Shown: positions 17,263-25,772 of the stretch, piece after piece
Numbering within the stretch: position 1 is the stretch's first letter
Layout: every line of letters begins with the position of its first letter
Notes under the pieces: model-generated
Seen by the model: only the letters and a program-made list of their open reading frames with translations
What the model was told of the DNA's origin: nothing
Databases searched by the model: none
Assembly: GCA_030765525.1 (NCBI GenBank)
Contig: JAVCCK010000034.1
Location: 308,710-356,072 of the forward strand
Direction: 5' to 3'
DNA length: 47,363 nt
From: Candidatus Lernaella stagnicola
GTDB lineage: Bacteria; Lernaellota; Lernaellaia; Lernaellales; Lernaellaceae
Position numbers and translations under genes: made by a program

Positions 17263-17817
17263 ATGAAACGCTTCATGTGGTTGATCCTACTCGCGGCGCT
17301 GCTTCTGGCCATTACCGCGGCCTGTGATAAAAGCGACGACGAGGATAACAACGACGTCTCGGGCAACGACGGCAACGATGACGACGATGACAATGACGAC
17401 GATAACGATTCCTCGCCACCGCCCCTTATCGGGCAGTACGAGTTCGACTTGACGTTTGAAGTGGATTTCCAGGCCACGCTGCGTACTAAGGTGTTTGGGG
17501 ACGGGACGCTCGAAGGTGTGCTGGTTCCGCAGAAAGCCTTCGACGTCATCGGAGCCGGCACTTCGCTCTTGGGCACCGGCAACATACTCTCGCTACCCGA
17601 AGCACGCGCCCACATGCTCGCGCTGAAACTGCAAGGACCGGCGGTCACCGGCGGCAAGTGCGGCACGCAGCCGATGAGCTACAGCGTGGCGTTGACGGCG
17701 CGGGACGGCAATTTCTACTACGTCGGCGGTTTGACGGCTTATTGCGGTGAGGACACTTTCACCGGCAAGCCGGCGCGAGTGATGCGGTTGTCGGGAAAAC
17801 CCAAAGCGGTCGATTAG
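17263..17817 (+). CDS. Poly-Asp/Asn linker lipoprotein
   Basis: 184 residues from an ATG after AGGAGG. The signal peptide ends in the lipobox ITAAC, followed by KSDDEDNN and an acidic tract to about residue 50 that is mainly Asp with Asn and Gly. This probably works as a flexible, calcium-binding spacer away from the membrane. The remaining 130 residues are a beta-rich domain (GQYEFDLTFEVDFQATL..., one Cys pair in GGKCG and AYCGED). It is co-oriented and close to the glycoside-hydrolase-like gene. Its folded domain is not one I recognise. Confidence 0.75.
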   Translation: MKRFMWLILLAALLLAITAACDKSDDEDNNDVSGNDGNDDDDDNDDDNDSSPPPLIGQYEFDLTFEVDFQATLRTKVFGDGTLEGVLVPQKAFDVIGAGTSLLGTGNILSLPEARAHMLALKLQGPAVTGGKCGTQPMSYSVALTARDGNFYYVGGLTAYCGEDTFTGKPARVMRLSGKPKAVD

Positions 17818-17841
17818 CGCGGCGCGGCCCTAATCTTTTTT
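17812..17841 (+). terminator. Terminator hairpin carrying both convergent stop codons
   Basis: GATTAG (17812-17817) pairs with CTAATC (17830-17835) and is followed by TTTTTT (17836-17841). The left arm holds the TAG of the lipoprotein gene and the right arm holds the stop codon of larC on the other strand. The T-run favours termination of the plus-strand transcript. The stem is only six pairs plus GC-rich loop pairing. Confidence 0.6.
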
Positions 17842-18996
17842 CGCACGCGCTTCTCGAACTGCAGCCAGCGCCTCCTGGATCGGCAGACCGAGAGCCAACA
17901 AGTCTTTGTATTCCGGCTTCGCGCCGACTTCCTTACCCTTGTAGTACGCATGCTTGATACGCACGGGCCCATGCGGCGTCTGCACGGTTTCCACGCGGCG
18001 CTCGCACACCGCACGTTCGGTCGCGTAGTAGCGCACGCCCAGAGTCGTCGAGTGCGTGAAAGTCGTCTCCAACAAGAAGTCGAGCGCACTTTGCTGCGCG
18101 GTAACCTGGAGCAAAACGCCCGGCCGGCCGCGCTTCATGATCACCGGGATCAACGTGACATCCAGTGCTCCCGCCTGTTCGAGAGCGTCGATCAATGGTT
18201 CGTAATATTCGGGGCTCATGTCGTCGATGTTGGCCTCGATGACAACGGTTCGCTCGGTCGTCTCGGGTTGCGACTCGTCTTCGCCAAGCAGCGCGCGCAC
18301 AACGTTGGGCGGGCCGTCCGGATCGACGCGGGTGCCCGCGCCGTAGCCCACGCCGCGCAAAACCATCGACGGAATCGGCCCAAAGGATTCGGCGAGCGTG
18401 GCGATCAAGGCAGCGCCGGTGGGCGTGACGGTTTCGACCGGCTTCGGGTACGCGTACACCGGGACGTCGGCCAGCAGTTTAACCGTGGCCGGCGCGGGTA
18501 GGGGAATGATGCCGTGGGCGCTTTGCGTTTCGCCGGCTCCCAATGGCAGTGGGCTGCTGATCAGTCGCGTGATTCCCAAATCGTACAGACCGAGGCAGAA
18601 GCCCGTGATGTCCACAATGGCGTCCACAGCGCCGACTTCGTGAAAGTGGATCGTCTCCGGCGAGTGACCGTGAACCGCCCCTTCGGCCTCCGCGAGCCGC
18701 CGGAAAACCCGGCGTGCATTCTTTTTGACCTCGGGCGGAAGCGACGAGTCGGCCAGCAGGGCGTCGATGTGCGTCCAATGCCGATGCGGTTGCTCGTCGC
18801 CGGATTCCACGCTGAGCAGCGTCGCATGGATCGCGCCGCGCATGACGTGATTCACTTTGATGCCGGCGTTTTCCAAGTGGAGCATATCCAGTAATTCTTC
18901 CAAACGCTCGGGCGCGAAACCGAGGTCGATCAGCGCCGATACCAACATATCGCCGGCCGCGCCCGCGAAGCATTCGAGATACAAAACCTTATTCAT
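17830..18996 (-). CDS. larC: Nickel-pincer cofactor biosynthesis protein LarC
   Basis: 388 residues, family length. LarC inserts nickel into the pincer nucleotide cofactor in a CTP-dependent reaction. Diagnostic stretches: LYLECFAGAAGDMLVSALIDLG at the N-terminus, HGHSPETIHFHEVGAVDAIVDI, LPLGAGETQSAHGIIPLPAPAT, and the C-terminal EANIDDMSPEYYEPL and TLIPVIMKRGRPG. Its start overlaps the larB stop by eight bases. No larA (lactate racemase) or larE (sulfur transferase) is in the window, so the enzyme served is elsewhere. It is the last gene of the long minus-strand run that begins at grpE. Confidence 0.93.
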   Translation of the reverse strand: MNKVLYLECFAGAAGDMLVSALIDLGFAPERLEELLDMLHLENAGIKVNHVMRGAIHATLLSVESGDEQPHRHWTHIDALLADSSLPPEVKKNARRVFRRLAEAEGAVHGHSPETIHFHEVGAVDAIVDITGFCLGLYDLGITRLISSPLPLGAGETQSAHGIIPLPAPATVKLLADVPVYAYPKPVETVTPTGAALIATLAESFGPIPSMVLRGVGYGAGTRVDPDGPPNVVRALLGEDESQPETTERTVVIEANIDDMSPEYYEPLIDALEQAGALDVTLIPVIMKRGRPGVLLQVTAQQSALDFLLETTFTHSTTLGVRYYATERAVCERRVETVQTPHGPVRIKHAYYKGKEVGAKPEYKDLLALGLPIQEALAAVREARAKKD

Positions 18997-19762
18997 CGTC
19001 CGTCACTCCAAGTTGAGCGATGCGTGTTGCGGCATACGCGGCGCCGAAACCATTATCGATATTGACAACCAGCGTGCCGCTGGCGCACGAGTTAAGCATT
19101 CCCAACAGCGCCGCGAGACCATTAAAACTGGCTCCGTAGCCGACGCTCGTCGGCACGGCGATGACCGGACGATTGGTCAGGCCGCCCACGACGCTGGGCA
19201 AAGCGCCCTCCATACCCGCCACGACAATCAGCACAGCGGCGCGACGAATCACCTCGATGTTGCCGAACAGGCGGTGTATTCCGGCTACGCCCACGTCGTA
19301 CATTCGCTCCACGCGATTGCCCATCAGTTCGGCGCTTTGCGCGGCTTCCTCGGCGACGGAGGCGTCGGCCGTACCGGCGGACGCCACGAGCACCGGGCCG
19401 TGGCCGCGGGGCGTCACGACTTGCTGCACCAAGCGGGCGCAGCGGCTGACCGGGTCGTAGAGGATTTCCGGCGCGACTTCAATCATCGCTTCGGCGTGAT
19501 GCGCATTGGCCCGCGTGACCAGCACGTTGCCGCCTTTATCGGCGAGATGGGCGAGAATTTCACCGACCTGGCTCGGTGTTTTGCCTTCCGCAAGAACGAC
19601 CTCGGGAAAACCGGCGCGCATGGCGCGGTGGTGGTCGAGCTTGGCAAAACCGAGGTCTTCATAAGGCAGGTCTTTGAGCTTCCCCAACGCCTCGGCGACG
19701 TCGATGTTGCCGGCGGCCAGTCCCTCGAGAATCTCACGAATCCATTGATTGAAGGCGCTCAT
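18989..19762 (-). CDS. larB: Nickel-pincer cofactor biosynthesis protein LarB
   Basis: 257 residues. LarB carboxylates and hydrolyses nicotinic acid adenine dinucleotide, the first step towards the nickel-pincer nucleotide. The C-terminal AIR-carboxylase-like half shows PVLVASAGTADASVAEEAA, NRVERMYDVGVAGIHR, VVAGMEGALPSVVGGL, PVIAVPTSVGYG and NIDNGFGAAYAATRI. The N-terminal helical part (MSAFNQWIREILEGLAAG...) is typical. The start is five bases past the thiL stop. Confidence 0.93.
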   Translation of the reverse strand: MSAFNQWIREILEGLAAGNIDVAEALGKLKDLPYEDLGFAKLDHHRAMRAGFPEVVLAEGKTPSQVGEILAHLADKGGNVLVTRANAHHAEAMIEVAPEILYDPVSRCARLVQQVVTPRGHGPVLVASAGTADASVAEEAAQSAELMGNRVERMYDVGVAGIHRLFGNIEVIRRAAVLIVVAGMEGALPSVVGGLTNRPVIAVPTSVGYGASFNGLAALLGMLNSCASGTLVVNIDNGFGAAYAATRIAQLGVTDDE

Positions 19763-19767
19763 CGTTT

Positions 19768-20730
19768 CTACTCCTGTGAGCCGTGTTCATAGCCGCGGCG
19801 GGTGAACTCCAGTGGCTGTCCCCCGCGCAAAAGGCGGATCTCGGAGCCGCGCGTGACGCAGCCGATTTCCGTTAGGCCGGGGATGCGATTGTGCAACTCT
19901 TCCAAACCGGTCGGCGGAATGCAAGCGAGCAATTGGTAGTCGTCGCCGAAAGTCGCGGCCGTCTCTATGGGATCCATCTCGAGGCGCGACGCGGTGTGAC
20001 GGGTCGCCGCGTCTACCGGGAGGCGCTCCCAAACGATGTCGGCGCCGACCCGGCTTGCCTCACAGATATGGCCGAGGTCCTGCAAAAGGCCGTCGGATAT
20101 GTCGATCATGGCCGTGGCCGCGGGAGCGAGCTGTTCGCCGATTTCAAGCTGAGCGCGCGGGTGGCGGTAGGCCGTGGCGCAGGCCTCCGCGTCGGGATCG
20201 CTCAGGCCGGCGCGCAGGGCGCTCAAACCAACTCCCGCCGCGCCGAGCGGGCCGGTGACGACCACGAGATCGCCGACGCGTGCGCCGCGTCGTAGCACCG
20301 GCCGGTCGGTCGAACCGATCACGGTGATCGTCAGCGCCAGCGGACCGGGGGTGGTTACCGTATCGCCGCCGACGATATGGCAACCGTGGGATTGGGCGCA
20401 GGCGAGCAGGCCGCGCGCCAATTCGAGGTATTGCTCGTCACCGCATTTCGCCGGCGCCTGCAAAGACACCAGCGCGTGAATCGGGCGACGCGGGTCAACC
20501 CCGCCGGCTGCCAAATCGGAAAGCGCAACGGCCAGCGCCCGCCATCCGGCATCTTCGTGAGTAATGAGATGTAAATCGAGATGTACACCGTCCACCACCG
20601 TGTCGGTGCTAACGAGCGTCTCGCCGTCAAGCTCGAGCACTGCGCAGTCGTCGCCGATGCCGACCGGCGCGCCATCGTGCGCATCGCCGAACAGGTCCCG
20701 CGCTTTTTTTATCCATGTGAACTCGCGCAC
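19768..20730 (-). CDS. thiL: Thiamine-monophosphate kinase
   Basis: 320 residues from a GTG preceded by GGAG six bases upstream. ThiL phosphorylates thiamine monophosphate to the diphosphate cofactor. Motifs: GIGDDCAVLELDGETLVSTDTVVDGVHLD (metal and nucleotide binding), GDTVTTPGPLALTITVIG, RRGARVGDLVVVTGPLGAAGVGL, MIDISDGLLQDLGHI and TFGDDYQLL. All catalytic Asp residues appear intact. No other thiamine genes are adjacent. It lies 21 bases after the dinG stop in one tight run. Confidence 0.93.
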   Translation of the reverse strand: MREFTWIKKARDLFGDAHDGAPVGIGDDCAVLELDGETLVSTDTVVDGVHLDLHLITHEDAGWRALAVALSDLAAGGVDPRRPIHALVSLQAPAKCGDEQYLELARGLLACAQSHGCHIVGGDTVTTPGPLALTITVIGSTDRPVLRRGARVGDLVVVTGPLGAAGVGLSALRAGLSDPDAEACATAYRHPRAQLEIGEQLAPAATAMIDISDGLLQDLGHICEASRVGADIVWERLPVDAATRHTASRLEMDPIETAATFGDDYQLLACIPPTGLEELHNRIPGLTEIGCVTRGSEIRLLRGGQPLEFTRRGYEHGSQE

Positions 20731-20751
20731 AATCTACTCCTCGCCGAAAGC

Positions 20752-22707
20752 TTAACGATTATCGTCACGCGATGCGAGCGACTGCAGGTAGCGAAGCACA
20801 TCGGGCAATTTACTCGTTTTGGAAAACTCCGGCAGGTTGTCCAGAATGCGTCGACCGTATCCCTTGGTATGCATGCGACTGTCGAGCAGAGCCAACACGC
20901 CGTTGTCGTCGATCGTGCGAATCAACCTGCCCAACCCTTGCTTCAAGGTGATGATGGCGGCCGGGAGTTGAAAGTCCATAAACGGATTGCCGCCGTCGAG
21001 CTTGATCTTTTCGATGCGCGCCGCGGTGACCGGGTCGCTCGGGCTGGCAAAGGGCAGCTTGTCGATGATCACGCAACGCAGGGCGTCGCCGGCGATATCC
21101 ACGCCGCCCCAAAAGCTTGCCGTGGCGAACAAGACACTTTGCGGCTCGTCCCGCTTGCGCTCCAGCAGTTGGTGTTTAGGTGCCTCGCCCTGAAGCATGC
21201 AGGGAAACGGCAAATCGTCGGCGAGGGCTTCGTAGGCCGCTTCCATGTTGGCCAGCGAGGTGAAAAGGCACATCGTCCGACCGCCGGCTGCTTCCACCAA
21301 CTGGCGGATTTGCGGAATGACGGACTCGAGAAAACCAGGGTTGCGCGGGTCGGGGATATCCTTGGGGAGATAGAATACGCCCTGGCGCCGGTAGTCGAAG
21401 CAGGTGGGCAAAATTTCCTCGATGACGCCGTCGTAGGTGATGCCGAGCCGCTGCCGCATATACGTGAAACCGTTTTGCGACGTGAGCGTGGCACTGGTGA
21501 ACACCACTGCGTGCGTCTGCGCGAACAGCGTGTCCTGCATCGCCTCGGCGAGCTCGATGGGGTCCTTATGGAGGATGACTGCGCGCGGTCGAGTCTCGCG
21601 CCAGTAAACGAAACCCGGGTTGCCGATGTCACAGACATCGTCGGTTTCCCGCACCACATTCTGCAATCGCTGGGCGAGGATCGGCAAATCGGCCACGTCG
21701 TTGTCTTTACCCAATTCGTTCAAGCGCTTCGCGATTTGCTCCGTGTTCTTTTCCAGGCGAACCAGTAGGTCGCGGATTTCATCGGTCGTGTGTTCCGGAC
21801 GCAAACGGCCGCCGTCCGCCGACACCTGCGCATAGTGCTGGAAAAGCTCTTCGACAAGGCGGGCGTTGAGGGTCACCAACGTCATCAACGGATGATCCGC
21901 GAGCTTGCTCGCCGCTAACATTCGCGACAAGTCGCGTTCCCAGTCGATAAAACGATAGCGGCTCGCGATGGCGCCGAACATGCTGGTGGCGACGTCTTCG
22001 ATCTGGTGTGCTTCGTCGAGGATTACCGCGTCGTATTCCGGCAGGACGCGTCCCACATCGTTGGTGCTTTTGCGCACGGATAGATCGGCAAAAAGCAGGT
22101 GGTGATTGACGACCACGAGATCGGCCTGCACGGCGCGACGGCGCAGGCGCAGTAAGAAGCAGTCCTCGTGGTGGCCGCACGATTGCCCGAGACACGTATC
22201 GGACGTTGCGCAAATGTCCCGCCACACGGCGGCGTCGTCCGGCAACTCGCTAATCTCGGCCCGGTCGCCGGTTTCCGTGGTTTCGAGCCAGCGCTCGAGG
22301 ATCGGCAGCAGATTGATTTCGGACCTGAATTCAAACGTCGGCTCGCGTCGAAACATGGCGAAGCGGTGGTGGCAAAGGTAATTCTGCCGGCCTTTCATGA
22401 CTACGGCTTTGATCGGCCGGTTCAGTACTTGCTCGGCCAGCGGAATGTCCTTGCCGACGATTTGTTCCTGCAGCGCCTTGGTTCCGGTTGAGATGATCGC
22501 CGGCCGGTCGGTCACGAGGGCGGGAATGAGGTAGGCGATGGTTTTGCCCGTGCCGGTCGGGGCTTCGACCAGGACGACTTCATCGTCGGCGAGGGCGCCG
22601 GCAACCAACTCGGCCATCCGTAATTGGCCGGGCCGGTGTTCATAGCGCGAGAAGACGCGCGCCAGTGTTCCATCGGGGCCAAAAATCGCCGGTAAATCGT
22701 AAGGCAA
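20752..22707 (-). CDS. dinG: DinG/YoaA-type ATP-dependent DNA helicase (XPD-like)
   Basis: 651 residues. Walker A is EAPTGTGKT at 48-56, and the DEAH box is DAVILDEAHQIEDV. The four-Cys [4Fe-4S] region is visible (GRQNYLCHH, then DTCLGQSCGHHEDCF). The C-terminal helicase motifs are FTSATLT, SPFGA-like TASFWGGVDIAGD, and GLGRLIRT. It is a 5'-3' superfamily 2 helicase acting on D-loops, R-loops or damaged forks. The start is a TTG two bases after the preceding stop, without a strong ribosome binding site, so coupling is likely. It could also be called a YoaA-like helicase. The subfamily split is not certain. Confidence 0.88.
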   Translation of the reverse strand: MPYDLPAIFGPDGTLARVFSRYEHRPGQLRMAELVAGALADDEVVLVEAPTGTGKTIAYLIPALVTDRPAIISTGTKALQEQIVGKDIPLAEQVLNRPIKAVVMKGRQNYLCHHRFAMFRREPTFEFRSEINLLPILERWLETTETGDRAEISELPDDAAVWRDICATSDTCLGQSCGHHEDCFLLRLRRRAVQADLVVVNHHLLFADLSVRKSTNDVGRVLPEYDAVILDEAHQIEDVATSMFGAIASRYRFIDWERDLSRMLAASKLADHPLMTLVTLNARLVEELFQHYAQVSADGGRLRPEHTTDEIRDLLVRLEKNTEQIAKRLNELGKDNDVADLPILAQRLQNVVRETDDVCDIGNPGFVYWRETRPRAVILHKDPIELAEAMQDTLFAQTHAVVFTSATLTSQNGFTYMRQRLGITYDGVIEEILPTCFDYRRQGVFYLPKDIPDPRNPGFLESVIPQIRQLVEAAGGRTMCLFTSLANMEAAYEALADDLPFPCMLQGEAPKHQLLERKRDEPQSVLFATASFWGGVDIAGDALRCVIIDKLPFASPSDPVTAARIEKIKLDGGNPFMDFQLPAAIITLKQGLGRLIRTIDDNGVLALLDSRMHTKGYGRRILDNLPEFSKTSKLPDVLRYLQSLASRDDNR

Positions 22708-22709
22708 GA

Positions 22710-24599
22710 TCAGAGCAATTCTTCAATACCGCTTTCACCGACGCGCAGCAGGTACAGCCGTCGGCGGGTATCGCGGGTTTCATCGATGGTCAAATCGCCG
22801 GTCACGCCGGCGAAATCACGGACGCGAAACAGTTGCCGTCGCATACCGACGCGGTCGCGCACGTCGTGGCGCATGACATCGCCGATCATCCGCGCGGTGT
22901 CGTAACCGACGGCGGCCAGGAAGCTCGGCTCGTGCTGAAAGGTGTCTTCAAAGGTCGAGACGAAACGCGCGACTTCCAGGTTCTGCCGACTGCGCGGAAA
23001 GAAACCCGTGACGAAAACCGAACGCGTCAGGTAACTTCCCGCCTTGCGCGCCAGGTCCTCGTCGTTCCACGAGTTGATGCCCAGCAGCATGACGTTCTTC
23101 ACGCCGTAATACACCAACTGCGGCGCCAGCAACGCGACACGGCGCGCATTGTCCGGAATGAACAACGCGTCGAAATCCCCCTGGGCGCGCAGGTTAGATA
23201 CGACGTGGCGGAAATCGGTTTCATCGGCGGCGTAGGAGGCGACTGCGGTGATGCGGAAGCGATTTCGGTTCAGCGTGCTTTCGAAGAGGCGGTAGTATCG
23301 GCGACCCGGCGCCGTATCCGGATACAAAACGCCGAAGCGTAGGGCGCCTTGGTGGTCGGTGGCGTAACGAATCAGCGTGCGTACCTGCTCGGAGGCCGTG
23401 AGGAAATTGCGGAAGGTCCACTGCCGCGCTTCGAGGATGTCTTCGCGAGTTGTCAGCGTCAGCAACGGTACGGCGCGCCGTTCGGCCACTTCGGCCGCAG
23501 CGGCGGCGCATTTGCCCAACAACGGCCCCACCAAAGCAAGGATGCTGGGATCGTCGGCCAATTCGTCGACCAGGCGCGCGGCGGTTTCGGGATCGCCCTC
23601 CGTGTCGCGGATCACCATGCGGTAATTACCTGCACTCTCGACCCGGAACAGATCGGCACCCTGCATCAGGCCGTGCAGCACTTCGCGGCCGAACACGGCT
23701 CGCGATCCCGATAGCGGCAGGAGAATGCCGACGGCGAATTGCGCTTGGGACGGCAGCGGCGCCAAGGGCGTGTCGAGGCCTGCGTCACCTGCGTTCGGAA
23801 CAACGGCCGTCGGAGTGCGGGATTGAGCGACGGCGAGCAGTTGCTCAGCCTTTTCATAAAAGGGGAAAATCGGCTGTGAGAAGCTGATATCGTTCAGTAC
23901 TTTTGCCGCTTCGTCACGGCGCGCTTGTGCGATCAAATCCTGCGCGGCGCGGTACCGCGCGAAATCGGCGACGGGCCCGTCGGGCAGGGCGGGAATCAGG
24001 GTAAGCAGTTCGGCCGGGGCGAGCTTCTCGTCGATAATCCAGCGCGCTTTTTTCAACGCGTCGATCAGTTCGGCCTTGGACAGATCAACCGGCGCGGCAG
24101 CGTAGTAGCGCAACGCCTCGTGGTACTTTTCCGCGGCCGTATAGCAATCGGCCAGTCGCAAGCGAGCGTCATTGACGCGCTTGGCGCCGTCAACATGGAT
24201 GTAGTAACCGAAGGCTGTGATGGCCGCGTCGTGTTTGTCCAACTGCTGCCGGCACACACCCAGGAAGTAGTGCGCTTCCACGGATTCGGGATGGTCGGGG
24301 AAGCGACTGATCATCCATTCGAAATAGTACGCCGATTTGGCTAGTTGCTTTTTCTTGTAATATATCCGCGCGATTTTCAACGCCGCCAACGGGGCTTCCG
24401 GGCTCTGCGGGAAGCGCTCGAGAACGGCCAAATAATGCTGTAAGGCCTTTGTGGGAAGGTTGTTGTTGTAATACGTGTTGGCAAGCGTGAAGATCTCCGA
24501 CGCCTCTTGAGAAGGCACGGTTTTCACAGTACCACTGCGCGGCGCGCAGCCCGCGACAAGCGCGACGAGAATCAAGATCGGGATTAGTCTTCGCAACAT
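22710..24599 (-). CDS. LppC/LpoA-like lipoprotein: TPR plus periplasmic-binding domain
   Basis: 629 residues. The signal peptide ends in the lipobox VAGC. Residues about 30-260 are tetratricopeptide-type helical repeats (EIFTLANTYYNNNLPTKALQ..., AHYFLGVCRQQLDKHDAAI). Residues about 280-620 are a type I periplasmic-binding fold (FAVGILLPLSGSRAVFGREV, LALVGPLLGKCAAAAAEVAE, AVPLLTLTTRED). This plan matches penicillin-binding-protein activators (LpoA/LppC) and branched-chain amino acid receptor relatives. LpoA activates PBP1a from the outer membrane. That role here is inference. The start overlaps the dnaJ stop by 16 bases. Confidence 0.8.
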   Translation of the reverse strand: MLRRLIPILILVALVAGCAPRSGTVKTVPSQEASEIFTLANTYYNNNLPTKALQHYLAVLERFPQSPEAPLAALKIARIYYKKKQLAKSAYYFEWMISRFPDHPESVEAHYFLGVCRQQLDKHDAAITAFGYYIHVDGAKRVNDARLRLADCYTAAEKYHEALRYYAAAPVDLSKAELIDALKKARWIIDEKLAPAELLTLIPALPDGPVADFARYRAAQDLIAQARRDEAAKVLNDISFSQPIFPFYEKAEQLLAVAQSRTPTAVVPNAGDAGLDTPLAPLPSQAQFAVGILLPLSGSRAVFGREVLHGLMQGADLFRVESAGNYRMVIRDTEGDPETAARLVDELADDPSILALVGPLLGKCAAAAAEVAERRAVPLLTLTTREDILEARQWTFRNFLTASEQVRTLIRYATDHQGALRFGVLYPDTAPGRRYYRLFESTLNRNRFRITAVASYAADETDFRHVVSNLRAQGDFDALFIPDNARRVALLAPQLVYYGVKNVMLLGINSWNDEDLARKAGSYLTRSVFVTGFFPRSRQNLEVARFVSTFEDTFQHEPSFLAAVGYDTARMIGDVMRHDVRDRVGMRRQLFRVRDFAGVTGDLTIDETRDTRRRLYLLRVGESGIEELL

Positions 24600-25705
24600 A
24601 CTAGTCCCTCAAGTTGGCGTAACAATTGCGCGGCATGGCGGTTCACCGCGGCCTCGTCACCGGTATGTGCGGCGTGGAACCATTCGTCGGCCAGCGCTCG
24701 CTGATTATGATCCAAATCATCCGGCAGATACACGTCGAGGTGGACAATAAGGTCGCCTCGTTTTTTGTGCGGCGGCGAGTGAAAACCCCGCGCCGCGGCC
24801 CGCAATTTCGAACCGGGGTAGGTTCCCGGCGGAATGACGATCTCAATCGCCGTGTCGTCGGGAAGCGCCACGGCCGCGCGACCGCCGGAAATGGCAATGC
24901 ACAGCGGAATCGCTTTTTCGACATGTAGGTCTAAGGCGTTGCGCGAGAAGTGAAGCGATCCGTCGACGCTCACGCTTAGGAACAGGTCGCCGTCTTCGTG
25001 CCCGGCTAGGCCTTGATGCCCTTTTCCTTTGGCGCGTAGCAGGGTGTCTGAGTCGACGCCCGGCGGTACCCGCACGGTGACATTCGTTTCCGATGGCACA
25101 CGTCCCTGGCCGTGGCAGGGGCGACACCGACCGGCGCCGACCACGCCGCGCCCCGAACATTTGGGGCATCGTTTGTGAATCACGCCCGCGATGGGGAAGG
25201 TCAGCACGCCGCGACCGTGGCACAGAGGACAGGCTTCGTGTTCTTCCCATCCCGCGCCCTCGCAGTCGACGCAGCGGAGTAGGCGTTCGTACCGCAAGCT
25301 CAGTGTTGTGCCGGTGAAACTTTCCACGAAGCTGATGCCGCGGGCCATGTCGATGTTCGCTCCGTCGAGCGAGACATCTTCAAACGGCGCGCGGGCAAGG
25401 CGACGGGCGACGGTGAGCAACGCACCGCCGAGGCGCGTGCGGGATTGTGGATCGGTCAGCACATTGGCCAGTCGCCGCAGGGGGGCGGCAAGCAGGAAGA
25501 AGCGCAGCGCGTCGTACTGGCGTCGTTGCTTGGCGTCGGAGAGGACGCGGTACGCCTCTGAGACGGCCTTAAATCGTTGATGTGCAGTCGTATCGTCGGT
25601 CATGTCCGGATGGGTTTCACGGACCAAGCGCCGATATGCGGCTCGAATCGCATCGGCGTCGGTACGGGGGGTGACGCCCAGGATTTTGTAGTGGTCTTGC
25701 AGCAT
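24584..25705 (-). CDS. dnaJ: DnaJ-type co-chaperone without a Gly/Phe-rich linker
   Basis: 373 residues. J domain at 1-66 with HPD at 32-34 (RETHPDM). There follows a 75-residue linker rich in Leu, Arg and Ala instead of the usual Gly/Phe segment. The zinc region has four CxxCxGxG motifs at C145, C159, C180 and C194. Two C-terminal substrate-binding beta domains follow (NVTVRVPPGVDSDTLLRAKGKG, IVIPPGTYPGSKLRAAARGF). It stimulates DnaK ATPase and delivers clients. It lies downstream of dnaK, separated by a hairpin followed by a T-tract. The missing Gly/Phe region could change client selection. Confidence 0.9.
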   Translation of the reverse strand: MLQDHYKILGVTPRTDADAIRAAYRRLVRETHPDMTDDTTAHQRFKAVSEAYRVLSDAKQRRQYDALRFFLLAAPLRRLANVLTDPQSRTRLGGALLTVARRLARAPFEDVSLDGANIDMARGISFVESFTGTTLSLRYERLLRCVDCEGAGWEEHEACPLCHGRGVLTFPIAGVIHKRCPKCSGRGVVGAGRCRPCHGQGRVPSETNVTVRVPPGVDSDTLLRAKGKGHQGLAGHEDGDLFLSVSVDGSLHFSRNALDLHVEKAIPLCIAISGGRAAVALPDDTAIEIVIPPGTYPGSKLRAAARGFHSPPHKKRGDLIVHLDVYLPDDLDHNQRALADEWFHAAHTGDEAAVNRHAAQLLRQLEGLVCCED

Positions 25706-25717
25706 CGTGTCACATAT

Positions 25718-25752
25718 TGAAAAGGGGCACGCCGCAATCGGCCGCGCCCCTT
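25718..25752 (-). terminator. Attenuator-like hairpin between dnaK and dnaJ
   Basis: On the minus strand a 7-bp outer stem (AAGGGGC/GCCCCTT, plus coordinates 25722-25728 and 25746-25752) encloses a 4-bp inner stem (GCCG/CGGC, 25731-25734 and 25739-25742). A TTTTC tail follows. It could end part of the transcripts after dnaK and give more DnaK than DnaJ and downstream products. Confidence 0.6.
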
Positions 25753-25772
25753 ATACAGTTCGAAACGTCGAA

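Noticed and set aside
18857-21768. Two long plus-strand frames (311 and 395 codons)
   Set aside because: Antisense to larB, thiL and dinG with intact catalytic motifs.
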